Shown: positions 43,931 through 52,884 of the stretch, one piece after another
Layout of the letters: the number at the start of each line of letters is the position of its first letter
How positions within the stretch are numbered: the first letter of the stretch is position 1
Origin: Echinicola pacifica DSM 19836
GTDB lineage: Bacteria > Bacteroidota > Bacteroidia > Cytophagales > Cyclobacteriaceae
Direction of reading: 5' to 3'
DNA: 64,000 nt
Assembly: GCF_000373245.1 (NCBI RefSeq)
Contig: NZ_KB890750.1
Coordinates: 289,255 to 353,254, forward strand
Notes under the pieces: generated by a model
Database searches by the model: none
What the model saw: only the letters and a program-made list of their open reading frames with translations
What the model was told of the DNA's origin: nothing
Made by a program: the position numbers and the translations under genes

Positions 43931-44983
43931 ATGTCATTTAAAGCACAGTTTGGGGGGTCATTTCGCAAGGATGATTTAGAAAGGGCCAAGAAAAGCAAGC
44001 ACTGGAAGGGTAAGAGTTTTCAGAATCTCATTGAAACGACAATGGATTTTTCCTTTTCAGGAATGTATAAATTAATGAAGGACAATCGCTTGGTAAAGAC
44101 TACGAAAGGTCCCAAGGAAAATATTCCTGTTCTGGCTTTTGATAAGGAAGCATGGGAGGCAGACGTCGACCAGCGTGCTAAATTTATTTGGTATGGCCAT
44201 TCGGTATTATTAATCCAACTTGCGGGCAAAAACATCCTAGTTGATCCCATGTTTGGGCAGGATGCCTCCCCCATAGCTCCCATTACCACGAGTCGCTTCA
44301 GCGCAGGCATGAGGGAAGCTATGCATAATTTGCCGGAAATTGACTTGATATGCTTAACGCATGACCATTATGATCATCTTGATTATGATAGCATCAGGTA
44401 TTTTTTTGGAACAGTGAAGCATTGGTTAGTGCCCCTAGGGGTTGGTCGGCATCTGGAGAACTGGGGATTGCCGGCAGATAATATCGAGGAGGTGGATTGG
44501 TGGGACAGCACACGTTATTTTGATATCAAGATCACCTTCACTCCCAGTCGTCACTTCTCTGGTCGGGGACTGCTGGACCGGGCAAAATCCCTTTGGGGTG
44601 GATTTATTTTTCAATGGGAGGAGGTTTCCATCTATCATAGTGGTGATGGTGGCTATGGCCCACATTTTAAAGAAATCGGTGAAGAGTATGGTCCATTTGA
44701 CTTGATGTTTGTAGAATGTGGCCAATATTATGAACAATGGGCTAATATCCATATGTACCCGGAAGAGAGTGTCCAAGCGGCACTGGATGCTAAAGCCAAA
44801 ATGGCTTTTCCTATCCATTGGGGAGGGTTTTCTCTAGCCCCACATACCTGGACCGATCCTATAGAGCGCTTCCTAAAAGCGGCAATAGAAGAAAATCTAA
44901 TGGCTCTTCACCCTGAAATTGGGCAGATCGTCAACCTCTCAAATCCACCAGAGGCCAAACGATGGTGGGAAAACATCAAATAA
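43931..44983 (+). CDS. MBL-fold metal-dependent hydrolase (NAPE-PLD/UlaG-like)
   Basis: 350-residue cytoplasmic protein of the metallo-beta-lactamase fold. The metal-binding motif THDHYDHLDYDS (H-x-H-x-D-H) lies near residue 140. Further ligands are in PSRHFSGRGLLDR near 200, YHSGDGGYGPHF (the Asp) near 235 and FPIHWGGF (last His) near 297. The segment KFIWYGHSVLLIQLAGKNILVDPMFG near 75-100 and the ASPIAP loop match the NAPE-hydrolysing phospholipase D-like subgroup. No signal peptide. Substrate unknown; neighbours give no hint. Confidence 0.9.
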   Translation: MSFKAQFGGSFRKDDLERAKKSKHWKGKSFQNLIETTMDFSFSGMYKLMKDNRLVKTTKGPKENIPVLAFDKEAWEADVDQRAKFIWYGHSVLLIQLAGKNILVDPMFGQDASPIAPITTSRFSAGMREAMHNLPEIDLICLTHDHYDHLDYDSIRYFFGTVKHWLVPLGVGRHLENWGLPADNIEEVDWWDSTRYFDIKITFTPSRHFSGRGLLDRAKSLWGGFIFQWEEVSIYHSGDGGYGPHFKEIGEEYGPFDLMFVECGQYYEQWANIHMYPEESVQAALDAKAKMAFPIHWGGFSLAPHTWTDPIERFLKAAIEENLMALHPEIGQIVNLSNPPEAKRWWENIK

Positions 44984-45364
44984 ATAAGAGCATAACATTC
45001 CTATTATCATAGGCAACTGAAACGTTTCCAATCAAAAATCAAACTTGCTGCAGGTCGGCGTATTATATGCTTGCTACTTCCATAAGATTTTTACTCTAAT
45101 TCTTCACGCCTATAGGAAGCAAGGATGGAATTTTATTCCTACTACCCTATTATTATGATATTATTTAGATCTCACTAAGGGTAAGTCCGCACTTGGGTGT
45201 CCTATTTAAGAATGGTAAGCAAAGCACTTTCTTTATCAGAGCTACGCTTCATCTTCCCTGAGGGTTTTTTACCTATGTTTTGTAGGAAAAAGATGATTTC
45301 ATAGAGGAAAAATTTCGATATTGAACCAAAAATAAGGGTAAAAGAATACGATAATCCATAGACA
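44984..45364. other. Intergenic region upstream of the second ECF sigma gene
   Basis: About 380 bases without a convincing gene or RNA. It should hold the promoter of the sigma/FecR/repeat-protein operon; no confident box was found. Confidence 0.4.
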
Positions 45365-45949
45365 GTGGAAATAATACAGCAGGAAAGTCAGACCTATATC
45401 GACGACTTACTATTTGAGCAAAGTTTCAGGGACTATTTTCAGCCCTTGTATGCGTATGCCTGCATGTTATTGAAGCAAGAGGAGGAGGCTGAGGAAGTGG
45501 TGCAAGGAGTATTCTTAAAATTATGGGAGAAACGGGAGCAAATCACCATCAGCATTTCGCTAAAGGCTTATCTCTATCAGATGGTTTATCGTGACTGCAT
45601 GAATCATATTAGGCATGAAAAGGTAAAGATGAAACATCAGCAATATCAGCAGTATGAAATCCAGAGGCATGGAATGGGTGAAGACCCTGGTCATGACGAA
45701 GAGCTTATGGAGCAGCTGAAAAAAGCCTTAGCAAAATTACCCGAAAAATGCCGTAAGGTTTTTCTTCTCAGCCGATATGAATCCCTGAAATATCAGGAGA
45801 TCGCAGATCGTATGGGGATATCTGTCAAAACGGTGGAGACCCATATGGGTAAAGCATTGAGGCATTTGAGAAGTGAGTTGGCGGATTTTCTACCCCTAGT
45901 AATTATTATGTGTTTAGAATGGTTGGAAATATGGATGAGAGCAAATTAA
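45365..45949 (+). CDS. RNA polymerase sigma factor, ECF subfamily
   Basis: 194 residues, starting at a GTG (45365) because no early ATG is in frame. Region 2: YFQPLYAYACMLLKQEEEAEEVVQGVFLKLWEKR (about 22-55). Region 4: LAKLPEKCRKVFLLSRYESLKYQEIADRMGISVKTVETHMGKAL (about 123-165). A hydrophobic tail (FLPLVIIMCLEWLEIWM) follows. The fecR gene begins inside its last codons, so the two are translationally coupled. Unlike the sigma factor at 22596, it is not linked to a SusC/SusD pair but to an STN-domain surface-repeat protein. Confidence 0.92.
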   Translation: MEIIQQESQTYIDDLLFEQSFRDYFQPLYAYACMLLKQEEEAEEVVQGVFLKLWEKREQITISISLKAYLYQMVYRDCMNHIRHEKVKMKHQQYQQYEIQRHGMGEDPGHDEELMEQLKKALAKLPEKCRKVFLLSRYESLKYQEIADRMGISVKTVETHMGKALRHLRSELADFLPLVIIMCLEWLEIWMRAN

Positions 45950-46896
45950 TTAAGAATATTATCAAGGAAACCAGTGCTCAGGAGCGGGAAGAAATAGAAC
46001 GATGGATCAATGATCATCCCTCGAATCGGGAGTTTTATGATCAAATCGAATGGATATGGCAAAAAAGTCAACGCATACAGCCTTCTTATAAAATAGAAGT
46101 GGATGATGCGTGGGAAAAATTTCAGCAGCTTAGAGATCAGCAAACGTCTCGGAAGGGAAAACAGCGATTTCTAAATTCCTGGATTCAAATAGCCGCTGTA
46201 TTTATGGTATTCTTCATTGCCGCAGGCATACTATATTCCAGTTTTATGGAACCCGACAATTTTCTAATTAGTAATATACAGGTTTCCAGCGGTCAGGAAA
46301 CTCATACGGAAGAGCTCTTTGATGGGAGCATCATCACCGCGAATAGAAATAGTCAACTGACGTTCAAACAAAACTTCCTGTCTCAGAGCCGTCATGCCGA
46401 ACTTCAGGAAGGAGAAGCCTATTTTAAAGTTGCCAAAAACAAAGAAAAGCCCTTTATAGTAAAAGTGGGCGATGCTTCTGTAAAGGTTTTAGGAACCTCC
46501 TTTAATATTAAGAAAAGTGAGGACAAGATCGAGGTGATCCTTACCGAAGGAAGTGTGGAAGTGGAATGGATGGATAAAACCACCTTGTTAAAGCCAGGCG
46601 AAAAAATCCTGCTTTCTAGTAATAATCCCAATGTCGCACTCAGCACAATAGATGATAATCTATATAACTATTATGTAGGCGACTATTTCCAAGCTCAGCA
46701 GACCCCATTATGGAGAGTGGTGGAAATTTTAAATGAGGCTTATTCGGCAAATATTATAATCCTAAAAGAAGATTTACGTAATTTACCATTGACAACGACC
46801 TTCAAAAATGATTCTTTAGAAAGCAATCTTCAGGTATTGCAGGCTACTTTTGGTCTGAATATCATCCGAGAGCCCAATAGGATCATTATCAAATAA
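45931..46896 (+). CDS. FecR family anti-sigma factor/regulator
   Basis: 321 residues from the ATG at 45931; an ATG at 45919 is an alternative. Cytoplasmic N-terminus (1-80, IIKETSAQEREEIERWINDHP) that would bind the sigma factor, one membrane helix (about 86-105, WIQIAAVFMVFFIAAGILYSS), a periplasmic FecR domain (about 120-235, FDGSIITANRNSQLTF, GEAYFKVAKN, VKVLGTSFNIKK) and the C-terminal DUF4974-type domain (about 250-320, TPLWRVVEILNEAYSANI). This last domain resembles STN and is the likely contact for the STN domain of the next protein. Gap to that gene is 15 bases. Confidence 0.93.
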   Translation: MDESKLIKNIIKETSAQEREEIERWINDHPSNREFYDQIEWIWQKSQRIQPSYKIEVDDAWEKFQQLRDQQTSRKGKQRFLNSWIQIAAVFMVFFIAAGILYSSFMEPDNFLISNIQVSSGQETHTEELFDGSIITANRNSQLTFKQNFLSQSRHAELQEGEAYFKVAKNKEKPFIVKVGDASVKVLGTSFNIKKSEDKIEVILTEGSVEVEWMDKTTLLKPGEKILLSSNNPNVALSTIDDNLYNYYVGDYFQAQQTPLWRVVEILNEAYSANIIILKEDLRNLPLTTTFKNDSLESNLQVLQATFGLNIIREPNRIIIK

Positions 46897-46911
46897 TGGT
46901 TTAGACATCGT

Positions 46912-48588
46912 ATGAAAAGCCTTTCCCTGTTCAGGATCTCATTATTTTTTGCACTTTTCGCCTATTATAGTCCACAGCTTAAGGCTCAGAATGCATTGGA
47001 TCAGTCACTTTCTGTGAAATCCATGGAGTCGGTAAGCATCCAGGAGGTGTTAAAAACGGTGGAGAGGGATCAAGGATTTTATTTTTCCTACAATAGCAAT
47101 ATTATCCCCGTGGACAGCCTGGTATCGGTAGCAAGATTTAAGGGCTCCGTGCGGCATTTTATGTTAGGGCTATTGGGTAATGATTATGAATTTGTGGAGA
47201 CTCCAGGCTATATTATTATCAGATATGCTCCCAATCGTCTATTCTTGGATGAAAATGAAGAGATTAAAGAAGGCAAAAGCTGGCTGATCACCGGAAAGAT
47301 CAAAGACCTCCGGAGTGACAATCTGATAGCCTATGCCAGTGTATATGACCGCAGCACCTTGCAGTCCTCCCTGACCGATAAGCGGGGTTATTTTGAGCTA
47401 AAAGTCAAAAATCCTAATGAGTCCATACTCCTCACTATTAGCAAGGAAAATTATCGCGACACCACTTTTATGCTACTTCCGCCAGTGGATATTCAGGCCG
47501 ACAGGAAAAGTACACCTTTCCGCTACTCTACGGAGAGCAATAATGATGAGGCACTCCAAAGTACCTTCTTTGGCCAGATGATGATTGGCTTCAAGCAGCG
47601 AATGCAATCGCTGAATATAGGAGATTTCATCACTGAAATGCCTGCTCAGGTTTCCTTACTCCCACGAGTAGGCACCCATGGTTTGATGAACGGGCAGGTC
47701 GTAAACCATGCCTCGCTGAATATTATAGGCGGATATACGGCAGGCACCAGCGGAATGGAAATCGGTGGTATATTTAATATTAACCGCCAAAACACCAAAT
47801 ATTTTCAAGTCGCAGGAATCTTTAATTTGGTGGGAGGAAATGTAGAGGGCATCCAAATCGCTGGTATATCCAATCGAGTATTGGGCGCTGTCGATGGGTT
47901 TCAGGCAGCCGGCGCCTTTAATATTACCGGGGATTTCCATGGCATGCAGGTGGCAGGATTATATAATAAATCCAAACAGGCAAAAGGCTTACAAGTCGCT
48001 GGCCTGTTTAACCAAGCCGAGGGTCTATCCAATGTCCAAGTAGCGGGTATTCTAAATAAAGCGGAGATTTCCACTGATATGCAATTAGGCCTAATCAATA
48101 TTGCCGATTCCAGCGCCTACCCCATCGGGCTCGTGAATATTATAAGGTCAGGAGAAAAAAGTCTTAGTTTCGCTTATGACGAACTGGACTACCTTTCCAT
48201 GACGCTGAGGACTGGGGGGACTTTCAGCTACGGCCTCTTGGGAATCGCTTATGCATTGGAGGACAGAACCTATAATTATGCCCTGGACGTGGGCTTAGGG
48301 CTCCACCTATCCAATTCCCGTCTATTTTCTCTCGATACAGAACTGATGTCCCGCACTAGTCTGGGGCCGGTGACTAGCACCCTGAATACGGGCTCTCTTA
48401 AAATAATTCCTGGATTGAAACCCAAGCCACATTTTAAGCTATTTGTGGGGCCATCCCTTAATTTCATTTCACGCCAGGATCTCAGCGAAACTCATATTCC
48501 AGGATGGGTGATTGAGGATTTCTCTGATGATAGATCCATTAAGGCTTGGTATATAGGCTGGTCCACCGGTCTTTCGTATATTTTTTAG
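46912..48588 (+). CDS. STN + carboxypeptidase-regulatory-like + 15-residue surface-repeat outer-membrane protein
   Basis: 558 residues. Signal peptide (1-25, LFFALFAYYSPQLKAQ), STN domain (about 33-105: SIQEVLKTVERDQGFYFSYNSNIIP ... YIIIRY), carboxypeptidase-D-regulatory-like domain (about 120-185: WLITGKIKDLRSDNLIAYASVY, SLTDKRGYFELKVKNP), linker, then seven repeats of about 15 residues with the core GxQxAGxxN (about 297-398), and a beta-rich C-terminal part ending in Phe (YIGWSTGLSYIF), as outer membrane barrels do. It has no TonB plug. Repeats resemble the LA_2272-type surface repeat. Placed directly after an ECF sigma and FecR, it probably takes the place of the SusC receptor as signal input. 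Function inferred from domain order only. Confidence 0.85.
   Translation: MKSLSLFRISLFFALFAYYSPQLKAQNALDQSLSVKSMESVSIQEVLKTVERDQGFYFSYNSNIIPVDSLVSVARFKGSVRHFMLGLLGNDYEFVETPGYIIIRYAPNRLFLDENEEIKEGKSWLITGKIKDLRSDNLIAYASVYDRSTLQSSLTDKRGYFELKVKNPNESILLTISKENYRDTTFMLLPPVDIQADRKSTPFRYSTESNNDEALQSTFFGQMMIGFKQRMQSLNIGDFITEMPAQVSLLPRVGTHGLMNGQVVNHASLNIIGGYTAGTSGMEIGGIFNINRQNTKYFQVAGIFNLVGGNVEGIQIAGISNRVLGAVDGFQAAGAFNITGDFHGMQVAGLYNKSKQAKGLQVAGLFNQAEGLSNVQVAGILNKAEISTDMQLGLINIADSSAYPIGLVNIIRSGEKSLSFAYDELDYLSMTLRTGGTFSYGLLGIAYALEDRTYNYALDVGLGLHLSNSRLFSLDTELMSRTSLGPVTSTLNTGSLKIIPGLKPKPHFKLFVGPSLNFISRQDLSETHIPGWVIEDFSDDRSIKAWYIGWSTGLSYIF
47800..48110 (+). repeat. Seven ~15-residue GxQxAGxxN repeats inside the STN-domain protein
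   Basis: Successive units: FQVAGIFN, IQIAGISN, FQAAGAFN, MQVAGLYN, LQVAGLFN, VQVAGILN, MQLGLIN, spaced 14-16 residues apart (about 45 bases). The DNA has diverged, so this is a protein-level repeat, suggesting a regular beta structure. Confidence 0.85.
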
Positions 48589-48796
48589 GTCAATAGATCG
48601 CTTTCTGACAGCTGTGAATACTTTCTCAGTCATACAAGCATTATTTCTCAGAGTCCTTTTGATAAGTTTAAAATTGCCCTTCATGGATAATTCAGCTAGT
48701 TTTTAAGGGTAAACCATCGTGGAGTTTTTTAGATTTTTGGATATATCTATACTTTATTGCCATGGAAATAAGGGTAATGGTTAAGAAAGGTGTCTT

Positions 48797-48822
48797 GGTA
48801 ATAAGAACAACAAATTATTACC
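48797..48822 (+). promoter_or_regulatory. Perfect 8-bp inverted repeat directly before the second repeat-protein gene
   Basis: GGTAATAA (48797-48804), 10-base spacer, TTATTACC (48815-48822), ending 4 bases before the ATG at 48827, exactly where the ribosome would bind. It may act as an RNA hairpin limiting translation or as a protein-binding operator. Confidence 0.55.
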
Positions 48823-48826
48823 ACAA

Positions 48827-49867
48827 ATGAAGAAGATATTAATATTGGCCGCGGCTTTAATTCTGACCTATAGTCAGCAAGCATTCTCACAAAACGATTC
48901 GATTCCACTGTACACGGTTCTCTATAATCAAGCGCCTGAGGGTTTTGACTACCCTCTTATTGGATTGATTAATCATGGTATAGGATCCCATAAAGGTGCA
49001 CAAATCGGCCTGATCAATATGAACCGTCAGGACTTTTTGGGTGCACAGTTGGGATTTTTAAATACTAGCGGAGGGGATTTGAATGGCCTGCAAGCCGGCT
49101 TTGTAAACACCGTAGTGGGAAATGTTACCGGGCTACAAACGGGATTTATTAATACCACGGCAGAATCCCTCAGAGGCAGCCAGCTGGGTTTTATAAATAC
49201 GGCGGTAAAGGAAAGCAATGGCCTCCAGGTAGGGTTTATCAATACCTCCGCCAAAAAACTGGATGGGGCCCAAATAGGTTTTGTCAATACCAGTCCGGAG
49301 GAAGTCACTGGAGCCCAGATAGGATTTGTGAATAGCACGGGTAAGCTAAGTACCATTCAGCTGGGTTTCCTTAATTATGCGGATTCCTTAGATGATAGTG
49401 GGGTTCCTATCGGCTTCTTATCGATCATCCGCCATGGAGGTTATCAGGCAATCGAAATGGGATATACTGAGTTATTTACCTATAACCTAGCGGCGAAAAT
49501 AGGTATTCCAGCCCTATACACCACTTTAAACGCAGCCTATAATCCAGATTTTCAGGATTCCTGGGCCCTTGGGGCAGGTTTCGGAAGTAATATCGCGGTA
49601 GGCCCAATATTTTTCGTAAATCCAGAGGCCTACTACCTGCATCAACTTAAAAGCGAAAATTACCTGGTCAGGTTCAATTTTAACTTTGGTGTTAATATAG
49701 GTAGGCGTTTCCAACTTGTCGCTGGACCTTCCGCCACCTGGACTAGGATAGAAAGTGGAGAGCAATTCCTTGATCCTCAATTTTACTTCCATAGAGAATC
49801 CTTTGACTGGGACGACGAACTGCTAGTAGGTTTCAATGCAGCCTTAAGAATCAAATTGTCCAATTAA
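48827..49867 (+). CDS. Exported 15-residue surface-repeat protein (LA_2272-like)
   Basis: 346 residues with a signal peptide (MKKILILAAALILTYSQQAFS-Q). After a short lead it has about nine tandem 15-residue repeats (residues 57-185) of the form GxQxGFxNTxxxxxx (for example GLQAGFVNTVVGNVT, GSQLGFINTAVKESN, GAQIGFVNTSPEEVT). A beta-rich C-terminal part (about 215-346) follows, which looks like an outer-membrane barrel or sandwich (FNFNFGVNIGRRFQLVAGPSATW). It shares the repeat and C-terminal style of the preceding STN-domain protein but lacks STN. 238 bases separate the two genes, so it may be transcribed separately, perhaps by the sigma factor of this locus. Function unknown. Confidence 0.82.
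   Translation: MKKILILAAALILTYSQQAFSQNDSIPLYTVLYNQAPEGFDYPLIGLINHGIGSHKGAQIGLINMNRQDFLGAQLGFLNTSGGDLNGLQAGFVNTVVGNVTGLQTGFINTTAESLRGSQLGFINTAVKESNGLQVGFINTSAKKLDGAQIGFVNTSPEEVTGAQIGFVNSTGKLSTIQLGFLNYADSLDDSGVPIGFLSIIRHGGYQAIEMGYTELFTYNLAAKIGIPALYTTLNAAYNPDFQDSWALGAGFGSNIAVGPIFFVNPEAYYLHQLKSENYLVRFNFNFGVNIGRRFQLVAGPSATWTRIESGEQFLDPQFYFHRESFDWDDELLVGFNAALRIKLSN
48995..49385 (+). repeat. Nine tandem 15-residue repeats (45-bp period)
   Basis: Units GAQIGLIN, GAQLGFLN, GLQAGFVN, GLQTGFIN, GSQLGFIN, GLQVGFIN, GAQIGFVN, GAQIGFVN, IQLGFLN each begin 15 residues (once 14) after the previous one. The strict period and the G-x-Q-x-G-F-x-N core point to a solenoid with one coil per repeat. Confidence 0.9.
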
Positions 49868-50150
49868 AAATATTCCACCTCATCCACTCATATCAATAAT
49901 AAATAGGATTATCCATGCAGTAGACTGCTCAACAAAAGAGCCTGGACTTTCACCCAGTCTATGGTCTTGTTAGGAAGTACTATTTTGATCTTAACTACCA
50001 TATCGTAAGAGTTTTATGAGAAGCCGCTACTGTCCCTACTTGTTTATTTCGGTTCGTAGATTCTTAGATGGACTGTGGACTGGGGACTGGATTTTTGGGA
50101 TACCAGTGAAATGAATTAATTCCAATGAAGTCCTTATCCGTAATTGGTAT
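49868..50150. other. Intergenic region after the repeat protein
   Basis: About 280 bases without a gene before the terminator. Contains a small tandem repeat (three GGACTG units spaced 7 bases, around 50070-50091). Nothing else recognised. Confidence 0.4.
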
Positions 50151-50189
50151 AAGCCAGCCATTTCCTGCTTAGGATAGGCTGGCTTTTTA
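50151..50189 (+). terminator. Rho-independent terminator
   Basis: 9-bp stem AAGCCAGCC / GGCTGGCTT (50151-50159 with 50177-50185), an inner TCCT/AGGA pair, and a T-run to the right. It lies about 285 bases after the surface-repeat gene and also separates the convergent NUDIX gene. Confidence 0.85.
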
Positions 50190-50248
50190 ATATCGAAATA
50201 GTGAGATTAAAAACACTGACTTAAAGTCAAACCCAATAGAGCTTTAAA

Positions 50249-50671
50249 TTAGCTTCCGCCCACAGGATAGATCAGATTCATTAGGATACTCACATTCTCA
50301 TAAGTTTGTATGTTATTGACTTCGTCAAAATCAAAAAATCCCAATGCCATACATTCCCCGGAAGCCACAAAATCAAAACTTTCTAAATACGCATCGTAAA
50401 TAATATTGGCGATGGGCTCCCCTTTTGGATTGTTGCAGGTAAAGAAATAGCGGGGTACCTCATTTTTCAAGCTTAGCTGAAGGCCCATTTCCTCTCTCAC
50501 CTCACGGACCAATCCCTCTTTGACGGATTCCCCATGATCCAATCCTCCTCCAGGCAGATCCCACAATCCATTATCCTCCTGAATCAATAAGACTTTTCCT
50601 GTTTCATTTTTGATCAGGGCTTTTACACTTATCCGATAAAAACACTCTTTAATAAAAGCGGACTCTTTCAT
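50249..50671 (-). CDS. NUDIX hydrolase
   Basis: 140-residue cytoplasmic pyrophosphohydrolase with a perfect Nudix box, read as PGGGLDHGESVKEG followed by REVREEMGL (G-x5-E-x7-REUxEExGU, about residues 40-63). It is a single-domain, MutT-like protein. Substrate cannot be told from sequence. It stands alone between the repeat-protein locus and the leftward four-gene operon. Confidence 0.93.
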   Translation of the reverse strand: MKESAFIKECFYRISVKALIKNETGKVLLIQEDNGLWDLPGGGLDHGESVKEGLVREVREEMGLQLSLKNEVPRYFFTCNNPKGEPIANIIYDAYLESFDFVASGECMALGFFDFDEVNNIQTYENVSILMNLIYPVGGS

Positions 50672-50754
50672 AATTGGGATTTTTATTTCCCTAAAAATAA
50701 TAAGGAATCAATAAATAGTGATTCTTCCAAACGATAATTTTTCAGGTGTAAACC

Positions 50755-52884
50755 TCAGTTACCTTCGGCTTTTAAGGATACCCCTTTTGGACCCAAAACG
50801 ACCTGTTGACTCCCTTTATCTTTGGACCTGGAAGCCAACCAGTCCGATGCTTTCTCGAAGATATTTCTATCTGCAAAGGCAATTTCCTCATGATGCACAC
50901 TCACCATATAATCAACCAACTCTTCGCCTTGACCAGAAGTCAAGGTGTCAGTAGGATTTAAAGGATTATTGCTCAATGAAGTACTCAGCCATTGGCCCTG
51001 ATCTATTAATAGTGAGGCCTCCTGGCTCAAAACAGTTAAAAACTGGGGATCAAGGATTTCATTGATCTTGCTGGTTAGATGATATACCGTATCCATTTGA
51101 GCGTTATGGATATGCCAATAGACATTCGCTTTTGGATTGTTGGACTCGGGATCCACCTCCTTCGTGATGACCAAAACATTCTCCGATGGAGGCGAGGAAG
51201 AGTAAAAAGGAAACAGCAAATCTTTCCAAAATTCGGCCTCCGCAGTGGCATTTTGAATTAATAACTCCACCACATCTTCTCCTTCCAGAAGATTATATCC
51301 TACTACTTTCTCCAGGTTAAATATCTCCGCCATATTAAAATCCTCCTCTAGCATGCAGTATTTGATATTCAAGGCTTCTATATTGGGCTTTTTATGGGAG
51401 AGTTTTCGGATGAAGTCATTGTATTCCTTCGCAAAAACCATGGAATCCATATACCAATAGGCATAGGAGGAATTCAGCCTTTTCATAGCTTTTGCTTTAG
51501 AACTTCCTGGCTTGGAGAAATTTTCTCTGATCGAACTTAAAAGCAGAGTTTCCTCTTCGCTAAGCAGGCTATCCTTCAGGATTTGACTGCCGGTTAATGA
51601 AAGCATCGTGAATGATTCTCCATCCATATCGTATGGATATCGCCTTAATTCGGTCAGGATTTCCCGCAGGATTAGGGCTTTCTCTTTCGCCAAGGATTGA
51701 TTGATCGATTGATTTTTGACCGTCCGATTGAGGGAGTCAATTAGAGTTGCCTCCATGACCATTAAGGAATCCAGAAGGAAGGCCTCATTATAGGTTATAT
51801 GTTCATCTTTTTGAGCCTCTTTTACATAATCGAAGAAGGGATTATGGTGAAAAAACACCTGTTTGATCTCGGTATTAGTAAGAATAGAAAATAGGTTCTT
51901 TAAAGCCAGTTCCCCTTGAGCTTGCGCATTTTGAAGCAATGCAGCACGGTGGGCTTGCAGCGTCAGCTTATCCAGGCAATAAGATTTAACTAATTGAGCG
52001 TCTTTAAATTCCACCTTTCCCTTTTCTTCCAAAATCTGAAAACCAGGAATCCCCTTTTCGGGAATAAACCAGGGGTTGATATCCGTATTAAGGATTTTTG
52101 GATAAGCGCCCATTATATGGATTACACTACGTTCTTTGTTCCAAATAATAGATTCCTCATCCAAATCGGAAAAGTCAAATCCAGCCTTTACCCATCCTCT
52201 GCCAATCATGGTAAGTTTCTTTTTGGCTTCACTCTTGGTCCAGGTTTCACGCTCCCGATTGGAAAGTTGCTTTACCAATGATTGACCATCCTGAACGGTC
52301 CACTGTGGCACATCCTTCTCATAAAACTCCAAAAATAGCGCTTCTTTTTCCCCGTTTTTCAATCCGGTGTTATTCTCTCTGAAGGTTTTGTTATATAATA
52401 AGATCAATAACTCAGTAAACATTGGGTGGGACTCCATGAGGGGCATAGACCCTAGATAATCGAGTTTTCTGCTAATATTATTTTTGCGGACCTTATATTT
52501 TATAATAGACCTCCAATTAGGGATTTTTGATTGCAATTGATATTCCTGCACGCGGACCTCCTCAGGAAGTTCCTGGAAGTCCCTAAGGTTATCAATAGAA
52601 AGGTCCAAGGCCATGTACAAGCTATCTGCCTGATCCATCAGCCAGCCCTCATCGATCGGCCGTAAGCGAGCTTCTTCGATGGAGCTGACCACTTCCCCAT
52701 AGTATTCGGCAGTCACCAATTCGCCAATTTTATGTATCTCCGTGAGCAAATTCCCCGTATCCTCCAATTTTAATCCCCCGCCAAAAATCTTCCAGGGATT
52801 CCACCAAAAAACCAAGCCCACCAGCACCATTACCAGCAGAACATCGACTATAATCTTCCAATATTTGAGTACAGCGTTTATCAT
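50755..52884 (-). CDS. Large membrane-anchored DUF4230-like protein of unknown function
   Basis: 709 residues. One N-terminal membrane helix (about 9-28, IIVDVLLVMVLVGLVFWW), the rest probably periplasmic. Two stretches match the DUF4230 pattern of the next gene's product: LTEIHKIGELVTAEYYGEVV (about 47-66) and WVKAGFDFSDLDEESIIW through HIMGAYPKILNTDINPWF (about 225-270), followed by the helical VKSYCLDKLTLQAHRAALLQNAQ and LKNLFSILTN. A roughly 130-residue insert and a C-terminal extension of about 360 residues have no family I recognise; the extension looks mostly helical. Last gene of a four-gene operon with 4-base overlaps. Confidence 0.75.
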   Translation of the reverse strand: MINAVLKYWKIIVDVLLVMVLVGLVFWWNPWKIFGGGLKLEDTGNLLTEIHKIGELVTAEYYGEVVSSIEEARLRPIDEGWLMDQADSLYMALDLSIDNLRDFQELPEEVRVQEYQLQSKIPNWRSIIKYKVRKNNISRKLDYLGSMPLMESHPMFTELLILLYNKTFRENNTGLKNGEKEALFLEFYEKDVPQWTVQDGQSLVKQLSNRERETWTKSEAKKKLTMIGRGWVKAGFDFSDLDEESIIWNKERSVIHIMGAYPKILNTDINPWFIPEKGIPGFQILEEKGKVEFKDAQLVKSYCLDKLTLQAHRAALLQNAQAQGELALKNLFSILTNTEIKQVFFHHNPFFDYVKEAQKDEHITYNEAFLLDSLMVMEATLIDSLNRTVKNQSINQSLAKEKALILREILTELRRYPYDMDGESFTMLSLTGSQILKDSLLSEEETLLLSSIRENFSKPGSSKAKAMKRLNSSYAYWYMDSMVFAKEYNDFIRKLSHKKPNIEALNIKYCMLEEDFNMAEIFNLEKVVGYNLLEGEDVVELLIQNATAEAEFWKDLLFPFYSSSPPSENVLVITKEVDPESNNPKANVYWHIHNAQMDTVYHLTSKINEILDPQFLTVLSQEASLLIDQGQWLSTSLSNNPLNPTDTLTSGQGEELVDYMVSVHHEEIAFADRNIFEKASDWLASRSKDKGSQQVVLGPKGVSLKAEGN

